Assembly: GCA_022795855.1 (NCBI GenBank)
Contig: JAAWHL010000011.1
Coordinates: forward strand, 1-43,309
From: Lawsonibacter sp.
GTDB taxonomy: Bacteria > Bacillota > Clostridia > Oscillospirales > Oscillospiraceae
Length of the DNA stretch: 43,309 nt
Direction of reading: 5' to 3'
Part shown: piece by piece, positions 33,770 through 40,305 of the stretch
How positions within the stretch are numbered: position 1 is the first letter of the stretch
Layout of the letters: each line of letters begins with the position of its first letter
Notes under the pieces: generated by a model
What the model saw: only the letters and a program-made list of their open reading frames with translations
The model's database searches: none
Told to the model about the DNA's origin: nothing
Translations under genes and position numbers: made by a program

Positions 33770-34468
33770 TTGAAGCGGATACTCAAAACCATCGCCCTGG
33801 GGGTTGTCCTGGGATTGGTCCTCCTCATGATCCAGCGCGGCCTTGGAATTGACGAGGATGCCTTTCTCCGGGGCTACTGGATCGCCGCTCCGGTTCTCCT
33901 CATAGGCGTGGTGCTGTTCAATGTCCTCTACAATCTCCGCTACCAGCGGAAGGTCCGCGCCCTGGTCCCCCTGCTTCAGGAGGGGAAAGCGGAGGAGTTC
34001 GCCGCCGGCATGGAGCGGCTGCTCCAAACCGCCCGGGGGAAGGGCCTGCGCAGTCTTTTGCAGCTGAACCTGGCCGCCGGACAGCTGGAGGCCGGGCAGA
34101 CCGCCCGGGCCGTCCGCCTGCTGGAGGAGCTGGCCGCCTGCCGCTTCCGGGGCTCCGCGGAGGCAGTCCGCCGCCTCAACCTCTGCCTGGGCTATTTCCG
34201 CGGGGGACAGTGCGGCCAGGCCCTGGCGCTGTATCGGGAGAGCCAGCCCATGTTCCGGCCCCTCCGGGAGCGCGGGGACTCCGGCGCCAGCCTCGCCGAG
34301 CTGGATGTTCTGGCCGCCGCCGCGGACCGTCAGTACGGGCAGGCCGAAGCGCTGCTCCGCGCCGCCCAAACGCGCTGGACCGGCCCCCGCTTCCAGGAGG
34401 ACTTCCGCCGCATCGGGGACTTTCTGGCCGAGAAAAAGGCGGAGGGGCCCCAGCCCCCCGCCTCATAG
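33770..34468 (+). CDS. Small membrane protein with TPR-like cytoplasmic part
   Basis: The 232-residue product has two membrane segments (5-22 and 35-58) and then a helical region of about 170 residues in TPR-like pairs (AEEFAAGMERLLQTARGKGLRSLLQLNLAAGQLEAGQTARAVRLLEEL). It starts at a TTG with AGGGG upstream, 27 bases after the anti-sigma gene, and ends the operon before a strong terminator. No enzymatic motif is seen. A scaffolding or sensing role with the sigma/anti-sigma pair is a guess. Confidence 0.7.
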   Translation: MKRILKTIALGVVLGLVLLMIQRGLGIDEDAFLRGYWIAAPVLLIGVVLFNVLYNLRYQRKVRALVPLLQEGKAEEFAAGMERLLQTARGKGLRSLLQLNLAAGQLEAGQTARAVRLLEELAACRFRGSAEAVRRLNLCLGYFRGGQCGQALALYRESQPMFRPLRERGDSGASLAELDVLAAAADRQYGQAEALLRAAQTRWTGPRFQEDFRRIGDFLAEKKAEGPQPPAS

Positions 34469-34618
34469 CCCCATCCCCGACGCAGAACGGGAAATACAGC
34501 CGCAGGCCGGGGGGATGGGAGTTGTTGAACAGGCGCCGGCGTTCCCCTGCCGGGCGTTCCCCCTCTTTCTGCTGCGCTTGACTTGACAATTCACCTTTGC
34601 CGCTTTTCCAAAAGCTTG

Positions 34619-34655
34619 AACCGGGAGGACACATCGCATGTCCTCCCGGTTTTGT
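34619..34655. terminator. Terminator between the sigma operon and the XRE genes
   Basis: A perfect 13-bp stem (34619-34631 with 34639-34651) has a CATCGCA loop followed by TTGTCTG. The 34469-34618 stretch before it shows no gene. Confidence 0.85.
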
Positions 34656-34689
34656 CTGTCTGCGCTCCGGCGCGCCCCGTATTCCCGGC

Positions 34690-35424
34690 TTAGGGGGCGT
34701 GCTCCTCCAGCACGCCCAGCTCCCGCAGGCGGGCCTCCGCCGCCGGCCACACGCCGGTCTCCTGCCACAGGCGCAGCCGGGCAGATACGCATTTGTGCGG
34801 CCCGAAGCGCGGGGGCAGGTCCCGCCAGGCCGTGCCGGACCGCAGGTGGAAGAGAATGCCCTCCAGCATCAGACGGTTGCTCTTGAACGCCCGGCCCCGT
34901 CCGCCTCGCTCCGGGGGCAGAAGGGGGGCCACCTGCTCCCACTGCCGGTCGGTCAGGGCGCATTGCGGCCCCTCCTCCTCTGCCGGGGAGCGGGCCGTCT
35001 CGCGCAGGAGCTGGCGGTGGATTTCCGACTCCGGGCGGGTGTCCTTCATGCGCTCGGCCAGGGCCGGGATGGCGGCCTTGACGGACTCCACCAGCGCCCG
35101 CAGCTCCTCCTCCCCCAGGGCAAACTCGGGGCCGCAGGCCTCCCGCACGGCCTCCAGCACCCCCTCCCGCAGGGGGTCCGGCCCCTCCGGGGCCTCCCAC
35201 CGCTCTGCGGGCTCGGGGGCGGTCCAGCCCATGCCCTGCCGGACGGAGACAATCGGCGCGTCCAGCGCCCGGGCGATTTTTTCCACCGTACCCGGACGGG
35301 GGGTCATCCGCCCCCGCTCGTACAGCCCCAGGTCGTCCCGGCTGATGCCGCACAGGGCGCTGAGCTCGTCCAGGGTCAGGCCCCGCGCACGGCGGATGGC
35401 CCGGAGGCTCCAGCCGGTCCTCAT
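34690..35424 (-). CDS. XRE-type regulator fused to a transposase-derived DUF4096 domain
   Basis: The 244-residue product has a Cro/CI-type helix-turn-helix in residues 5-60 (RRARGLTLDELSALCGISRDDLGLYERG), a linker of about 95 residues, and at 157-236 a DUF4096 domain: LTDRQWEQVAPLLPP, GRGRAFKSNRLMLEGILFHLRSGTAWRDLP and RFGPHKCVSARLRLWQETGVW. DUF4096 is the N-terminal part of IS5-type transposases. The DDE catalytic core is absent and the frame is open, so this is not an active transposase. Its start overlaps the stop of the next XRE gene (ATGA), so the two are coupled. It looks like a domesticated fragment used for DNA or protein binding. Confidence 0.8.
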   Translation of the reverse strand: MRTGWSLRAIRRARGLTLDELSALCGISRDDLGLYERGRMTPRPGTVEKIARALDAPIVSVRQGMGWTAPEPAERWEAPEGPDPLREGVLEAVREACGPEFALGEEELRALVESVKAAIPALAERMKDTRPESEIHRQLLRETARSPAEEEGPQCALTDRQWEQVAPLLPPERGGRGRAFKSNRLMLEGILFHLRSGTAWRDLPPRFGPHKCVSARLRLWQETGVWPAAEARLRELGVLEEHAP

Positions 35425-35867
35425 CGCCCGGCCCCCCGAAGGCGGGCGGCCAGAAGAGAGGTGGAGGCCCGGGCCGAGCGGGCGATGGCAGCCACATCCT
35501 CCTCGTGGAGCACAAAGCTGTCCGGCCCGCCCTGGACCACGTAATACCGGGCGCTGGTGCCGTTTCCGCCCACCACAACCCGGCCCTCCACCCCGCCGTA
35601 CAGCTCCTTCAGGGCAGCCAGCACGCCGTCGTAGAGGGGCGCGTCCGAGGGGGCGCGCCCGGGGACCGGGGGTCCGGCTTCCATCAGCCGGGCCGGCGGC
35701 ACCTCCAGGGCGGAGGCGATTTTCTCCACCGTCCGCCGCTTGGGGGCGGTAGCCCCCTTTTCGTAGCTGCCGATGGCCGCGCCGCTGACGCCGCACAGCC
35801 GCCCCAGCTGATTCTGGGTCAGGCCGCGCCGCTTGCGCCAGGCCCGGATATTCTCTCCTGTGGTCAT
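35421..35867 (-). CDS. XRE-family regulator
   Basis: The 148-residue product has a clear Cro/CI helix-turn-helix in residues 4-62 (RKRRGLTQNQLGRLCGVSGAAIGSYEKGATAPKRRTVEKIASAL). The rest (GGVEGRVVVGGNGTSARYYVVQGGPDSFVLHEEDVAAIARS) looks like a small beta-rich module of unknown type. AGGAGGTGACATC precedes the ATG, a strong ribosome site. Its helix-turn-helix resembles that of the coupled downstream gene, so the two may have arisen by duplication and act as a heterodimer. It starts 78 bases after the PHP phosphatase gene, perhaps in the same transcript. Confidence 0.85.
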   Translation of the reverse strand: MTTGENIRAWRKRRGLTQNQLGRLCGVSGAAIGSYEKGATAPKRRTVEKIASALEVPPARLMEAGPPVPGRAPSDAPLYDGVLAALKELYGGVEGRVVVGGNGTSARYYVVQGGPDSFVLHEEDVAAIARSARASTSLLAARLRGAGR

Positions 35868-35945
35868 GATGTCACCTCCTGCGGGTTGAGCGGGCGGACG
35901 CGGGCCGCCGGATGAAGCAAGACGGGTCCGGCATACGGATAAGGT

Positions 35946-36770
35946 TCAAACAGGCTCTTGGGCCGGCAGCCAGTCCAGATCCAGCTCCAGCGCCGCCAGG
36001 GCGACGTCCGGCTTGACCTGCTCCCCGTGAAAATCGCTGCCGCCGGTGACGTGGAGCCGGTACTTTTGGGCCAGTTCCAGATAAAACGCCTGCTGCTCCG
36101 GCGTGTATTTGGGGTAGAAGCACTCGATGGCGTCCAGCCCCTGGTCCTTCAGCCGCGCCACCAGGGCCTCCAGCTCCCGGTCCGGCAGACCCGTCTGGTA
36201 GGGATGGGCCAGGGATGTCTTTCCCCCTGAAGCGCGGATGGCCTCCAGACAGGCGGGGGCGTCCGCCTTGAACCGCGTCACCCGCCGCCGGAACTCCTCC
36301 GTGTCCAAATAGCGGTCGAAGGCCTCCCGGTTGCTGGCGGCATAGCCCCGGCGCACCAGCACCCGGGCAAAGTGGGGACGGGCGACGACCTCGCCCCCCG
36401 CCAGCGCCTCCACCTCGGCCAGCTCCACGGCCGCCCCCTTCTCCCGGAGGAAGTCCGCGATTTTGTACTTCCGTTCCTCCCGGCCCGCCCGCAGATCCCG
36501 GCACAGCCGGGACAGGGGGGTGTCCCCCGGGCGGAAGCCGTAGCCCAGGATGTGGAGGTTGGGGAGCTCCCTGGCGCTCAGCTCCACGCCGCGGATAACC
36601 CGCAGGCCCAGCGCCGCACCGGCGGACACGGCCTCCTCCACCCCGGCCGCCGTATCGTGATCGGTGACAGCCAGCGCCGACAGCCCCCGCTCCTTTGCCA
36701 GCCGGACCAGCGCTCCGGGGGCGTACTGCCCGTCGGAGGCGGTGGTATGGGTGTGTAAATCAGCCCTCAT
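35946..36770 (-). CDS. PHP-domain 3',5'-nucleoside bisphosphate phosphatase type
   Basis: The 274-residue product carries the full PHP metal set: H6 and H8 in DLHTHT, D13, H38 in TDHD, E63 in GVELSA, H133 in ARPHFARVLV, H189 in LAHPY, and D246/H248 in GGSDFHG. These match COG0613, whose characterised members remove the 3' phosphate of 3',5'-nucleoside bisphosphates such as PAP, or trim short RNA (YciV/RNase AM). It starts one base after the stop of the APS-kinase-like gene. PAP is the by-product of PAPS-dependent sulfation, so the position suggests PAP clearance. RNA 5'-end trimming is the alternative. Confidence 0.85.
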   Translation of the reverse strand: MRADLHTHTTASDGQYAPGALVRLAKERGLSALAVTDHDTAAGVEEAVSAGAALGLRVIRGVELSARELPNLHILGYGFRPGDTPLSRLCRDLRAGREERKYKIADFLREKGAAVELAEVEALAGGEVVARPHFARVLVRRGYAASNREAFDRYLDTEEFRRRVTRFKADAPACLEAIRASGGKTSLAHPYQTGLPDRELEALVARLKDQGLDAIECFYPKYTPEQQAFYLELAQKYRLHVTGGSDFHGEQVKPDVALAALELDLDWLPAQEPV

Positions 36771-36771
36771 G

Positions 36772-37923
36772 TCACTTCTCCGCGGGCTTGACCGCCGCCA
36801 CCCGGATAACCGGCGGGTCGTCGCTGCCGTAGGGGGCAAAGCCGGTGCGCTCCTGGGCGTACTCCACCCGGAAGCCCCGCTCCTCCAGGGAGGCGGTCAG
36901 CTCGTCCAGCACCAGGAAGCGCCGGTAGTGGTTGTCATAGAAAAACGCGTTGCGCTCCACCTGACGGCCCTTTCCGAACAGGGGGTCGCGGACGCCCCGG
37001 ACCTCGATAAACAGCCGGCCCCCGGGGCGCAGGCCCCGGTACAGGTTGGTCAGGAGGACCTGCTCCTGGTTGCGGTTGATGGAGTGGAGGGTGAAGCGGC
37101 TGTAGGCGTAGTCGTAGCTCTCGGGGCTGTGGACGCCGGAGTTCACGAAGTCGCCGCACAGGAACTCCGCGTTGGCGACGCCCCGGGCGTTCAGCTGGGA
37201 GATGGCCTCCTGGGACATGTCCAGGGCGGTGACCCGGAGTCCCAGGGAGGCGAAATACACCGCGTCCCGGCCGTTGCCGCACCCCAGCTCCACCAGCCGC
37301 CGGCCCGGGTCCACCAGAGTAGCCACGTATCGGGCAAAGGGGGAGGGTTCCTGGCTGCACAGCCCGTTTTTGTAGTACTGGTTCCAATAGGCGGTGTTGT
37401 CCACCGGGTTTTCCACAATGCTGGGGTAGAGCTCCCGTTCCAGCTGCTCCACCAGCTCCAGGGGGGTGCGGCCGCCGTCGTTGGGGACGATCAGATCGGG
37501 AGTCTGGGGCTCGTCAAAGGGCAGGTCGATGCCCACCACGTTTTTTCCCTGGGTGTACAGCCCCTTCTGGTTGCGGCGGAGCAGGGTTTCCCGGCTGACC
37601 TTGATGTAAATTTCCTTGTAATTGGGGATGTTCTCCCGGTTCCACCGCCGGACGCTCTCGTACATGGCGATGGAGCAGCACACCACGTCGATGCCCTGGT
37701 CGGAGAGCAGCTTGCACACCCGGAAGATGCGTCCCGCCCAGCGCAGGCGCTCGGACTGGGTGTAGCCCACGTCCTCGCCGAAGGCCACGCGGATGTCGTC
37801 CCCGTCCAGCAGGACCACGTTGGGTTTGGTGCGCTTCAGGCGCTGGTGGAACAGCCCGCCGATGGTGGTCTTCCCCGCGCCGGACAGACCGGTGAAAAAG
37901 TATACCGTTCCCGTTTCGCTCAT
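36772..37923 (-). CDS. APS-kinase-like domain fused to a SAM-dependent methyltransferase
   Basis: The 383-residue product has a CysC-like kinase at 1-170: Walker A GLSGAGKT (12-19), LDGDDIR (39-45), QKGLY (119-123) and VGIDLPFDEPQTPDLIV. At about 178-380 is a class I methyltransferase with VELGCGNGRD (211-220) and an RPGGRLFIEV strand. CysC makes the sulfate donor PAPS from APS. Some CysC positions differ: the usual RxxNIRR helix reads SERLRWAGR, and the ISPY segment reads SIAMY. The substrate could therefore be APS or a related acyl/sugar nucleotide. Adjacent genes encode a sulfotransferase-like protein (nine bases upstream) and a PAP-type phosphatase (one base downstream), which favours PAPS. 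Confidence 0.85.
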   Translation of the reverse strand: MSETGTVYFFTGLSGAGKTTIGGLFHQRLKRTKPNVVLLDGDDIRVAFGEDVGYTQSERLRWAGRIFRVCKLLSDQGIDVVCCSIAMYESVRRWNRENIPNYKEIYIKVSRETLLRRNQKGLYTQGKNVVGIDLPFDEPQTPDLIVPNDGGRTPLELVEQLERELYPSIVENPVDNTAYWNQYYKNGLCSQEPSPFARYVATLVDPGRRLVELGCGNGRDAVYFASLGLRVTALDMSQEAISQLNARGVANAEFLCGDFVNSGVHSPESYDYAYSRFTLHSINRNQEQVLLTNLYRGLRPGGRLFIEVRGVRDPLFGKGRQVERNAFFYDNHYRRFLVLDELTASLEERGFRVEYAQERTGFAPYGSDDPPVIRVAAVKPAEK

Positions 37924-37932
37924 GTTTCCTCC

Positions 37933-40005
37933 TTAATGGTACAGCGGCTGCTCCAGCAGCGCCGGGTCCAGCTTCAGCCTGGGCATCATCTGCAGCGGCT
38001 GGCCGTTTTTGTTGACAAAGCGCAGGCCGCCCAAAAGCAGCTTTGCGTTTTGCAGACGGTCGGCCATGCACTCCCGGATGTGTTTTTCCGTCAGGCTGTC
38101 CCGCAGCTTTTCCTGCTGTTCCGGTGCAAGGGGTACGCCGTCCACCTCGGCTTTCGCCGTTGAGAAGTAAAACTCCCGCCAGGTTTTGCGGATGTAGGAG
38201 TTCAGGGTGGTAAACTTAGAGATCAGCTCCTCCGCCCGGGCCTCGTCCATGGGCTTGCCGTCGTAGTAGTGAAAATCGTAGCCGCAGTACTCGTAAATGT
38301 CCCGCATAAAATATTCGATAAAATACCGCTCTTCATCATTGGCGTACTCGTCATAAGTGCGGTAGATGGCGGCGGGGGAGAAGCCCAGGTCGTTGCCCTT
38401 CAGGGATTCCGGGTCCCTCTCTCCATACAGGGAGCAGTAGGTCAGGCTCTCGGCGTAGGGCAGGTCCAGGAAGGCGGCCAGGGCGGTGAAGGTGGCCTTG
38501 GGGTTCAGCTTGCCGTCTTCAAAGCGGACCAGCACGCTGTCGGTATACAGCCGGTCCTGACGGTTGACCATGAAGCTGCGGTTGAGGATGCGGTTGGAGA
38601 TGCTGTCGCTGACCACTCCGATGGAGTGGTCCCACTCGTCCTCCGTCCCCTCGGGGGAGTCGATCAGCTCGCCGGTCTCGGTGTGGTGCGCCAGCCACTC
38701 TTCCCGGGACTTCAGGGCGCTTTGATACTCGAACTTCACCGTTGCGCCGTAGCTGGTGGTGATGCGGCGGATCGGGGTGAAGGTTTTAATATACTTGAAA
38801 TTTTGAAAAATAGGCGAACGGCGCAGTTCTTCATACTCGTTGGAGTACAGAACGGTAAGCCCGGCGGAGTAGACAAAAATATTATAGGCGATCACTTTGA
38901 AGTGGGGCTGGAAGAAAAGCGCGGGCGCAATGCGGGAGGCGGGATCCAGGGCGCGGGTTCCCCGGCCGTCGCTGAGGAAAATCGCCACCAAAATGTCCTT
39001 GTCCGTCCGGTCCCGCAGGGCGAACAGCTCCTGCACCAGGTGCTGATTCCAGCCCGGCAGGCGGCGGGCGATCTCGGCAGAGGAATTGGATTCGTCGAAG
39101 GCTTTTCGGACGCGCTCCACGGTCTCCTGGAGCTCGCTCAGCAGGAGGGAGGGGGAGGAAATCAGGTTGGGGTGGTCGTCGAAAATCTCGTTGAAGAAGT
39201 CGCCGCCGTTGTGGCTGGACAGCTGAGTGTGCCAGATCATCCGGTTGATTTCCCGGATGCCCGCGGGTTTGAGCTGGTATTGGCTGTAGTCAATGCCGAA
39301 CCGCGCCTTGAAGTCGATGGGGTACAGGCCGAGCTCGTCCCCGATCAGAAACACGATTTTTTTATCATCCAAAATACGCTTCATGTTCAGGCACTGGAGG
39401 TAGGAGCAGAAGACGCTCCAGTCCGGGTAATGGAGGTAGACATGGTTTTCCCTGGCCACATACTCGCTTTTGCGCACGTTGTCATAGAGGTACTCCAGCT
39501 CATATTGAGAAAAAACATCCCGAGCCAGGATGGGATTTTCCAAGTCATGAAAAAAATTCCGGCTGATGACAGCCTTTTTCACGTTGATGTATTCCCCAAA
39601 CCGGCCCTCCCGAAGAAAAAAGGGGAGGTATCCCTGGTCGTCATAGGGATAGAAGCGGATGGGCAGTTCATCGAAGGGCAGAAAGTCCTTGCGGAAGAGA
39701 TAGGGGTATTTTGACAGGAGCTTGCAGTTTTTTTCGTAAACGGATTTCAGCCGCTTGACGTTCGGCTCGTAAAACGCCTGGGTCATAATGGACAGGCAGT
39801 CCTCTTGATAGAGGCCTTGGTTGTAGAGCTCCAGAAAGCAGGTGTAAGCCACTTTATAGTCTCCGCCGGACTGGAGGGTATAAAGCGCGGCCTCCAGCTT
39901 CTCTTCCGGGCAGTCCGATTGGTGGAGAACCAGCTCATAGGCCTGACAGGCGTCTTTTTTCTGCCCAAGGGCGGCCATTCTGCGGGCGATTTCGATAGCG
40001 GTCAT
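37933..40005 (-). CDS. Large sulfotransferase-like protein downstream of flagellin
   Basis: The 690-residue product has a helical TPR-like N-terminus (1-100), a middle region with no recognised fold (100-250), and a part resembling PAPS-dependent sulfotransferases. SSHNGGDFFNEIFDDHPN (263-280) sits where sulfotransferases have their 5'-phosphosulfate loop (RSGTTLL...HP), though the usual Lys/Arg-Ser-Gly-Thr is changed. FKYIKTFTPIRRITTS (403-418) resembles the 3'-phosphate motif with Arg...Ser. DSVLVRFEDGKLNPKATFTALAAFLDLPY (489-517) closely follows the C-terminal RYEDL..dP..t...i..FLg.p pattern. The degenerate first loop leaves catalysis uncertain. It follows flagellin by 294 bases and is tightly joined to the APS-kinase-like gene, so flagellin or its glycan is the likely acceptor. 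Confidence 0.6.
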   Translation of the reverse strand: MTAIEIARRMAALGQKKDACQAYELVLHQSDCPEEKLEAALYTLQSGGDYKVAYTCFLELYNQGLYQEDCLSIMTQAFYEPNVKRLKSVYEKNCKLLSKYPYLFRKDFLPFDELPIRFYPYDDQGYLPFFLREGRFGEYINVKKAVISRNFFHDLENPILARDVFSQYELEYLYDNVRKSEYVARENHVYLHYPDWSVFCSYLQCLNMKRILDDKKIVFLIGDELGLYPIDFKARFGIDYSQYQLKPAGIREINRMIWHTQLSSHNGGDFFNEIFDDHPNLISSPSLLLSELQETVERVRKAFDESNSSAEIARRLPGWNQHLVQELFALRDRTDKDILVAIFLSDGRGTRALDPASRIAPALFFQPHFKVIAYNIFVYSAGLTVLYSNEYEELRRSPIFQNFKYIKTFTPIRRITTSYGATVKFEYQSALKSREEWLAHHTETGELIDSPEGTEDEWDHSIGVVSDSISNRILNRSFMVNRQDRLYTDSVLVRFEDGKLNPKATFTALAAFLDLPYAESLTYCSLYGERDPESLKGNDLGFSPAAIYRTYDEYANDEERYFIEYFMRDIYEYCGYDFHYYDGKPMDEARAEELISKFTTLNSYIRKTWREFYFSTAKAEVDGVPLAPEQQEKLRDSLTEKHIRECMADRLQNAKLLLGGLRFVNKNGQPLQMMPRLKLDPALLEQPLYH

Positions 40006-40033
40006 AATCGGGAATTCCTTTCCGGGTGTAGTA

Positions 40034-40063
40034 AGCGGGGGCGGGCTGATGCCCGCCCCCGCT
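40034..40063 (-). terminator. Strong hairpin before the sulfotransferase-like gene
   Basis: A perfect 13-bp GC-rich stem (40034-40046 with 40051-40063) has a TGAT loop, about 30 bases upstream of the start codon at 40005. No T tract follows, so it is more likely an attenuator or mRNA-stability element than a full terminator. Confidence 0.5.
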
Positions 40064-40144
40064 GTTGGGTTTATGCCGCGCCGTCGCAAAGTCCGCTTGG
40101 CTCCGTTTCCGCCTGCGGCGAAAACTGCGCCCGCTCCCTTGCTC

Positions 40145-40305
40145 CGGCTATCCTCGCGCTTACTGCCGTTATCACGCTCGGATTGGCCGCATAGCCGGGG
40201 AGCTTTCCCTCCGGCTCGGGCAAAACCCGCGCCGCTTTGCGGCGGCTGGGCTTTCGCCCGAGCTTCGGTCCAAGCTCCCCTATGCGGCTATCCTCACGCT
40301 TACTG
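40145..40305. repeat. Long compound hairpin flanked by a 21-bp direct repeat
   Basis: A 21-bp sequence at 40145-40165 recurs at 40285-40305 with one mismatch. The second copy contains the last codon and stop of flagellin. Between them, nested arms pair: 40187-40205 with 40272-40287, GCTCGGGC (40214-40221) with GCCCGAGC (40256-40263), and GCCGC/GCGGC around 40237. The whole forms a hairpin of about 100 bases. No gene lies in 40006-40299. Confidence 0.75.

Noticed and set aside
31188-34369. Two long leftward open frames (31188-32972 and 32786-34369)
   Set aside because: They are antisense to dus, sigma and anti-sigma genes and show low-complexity Gly/Gln/Leu composition.
34619-34690. Ends of an insertion sequence around the DUF4096 fusion gene
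   Set aside because: The hairpin is a terminator; no terminal inverted repeats or target duplications flank 34690-35424 and the DDE core is absent.
40145-40305. Direct repeats considered as a CRISPR array
   Set aside because: Only two copies 140 bases apart, with a hairpin between, no regular spacers and no cas genes.
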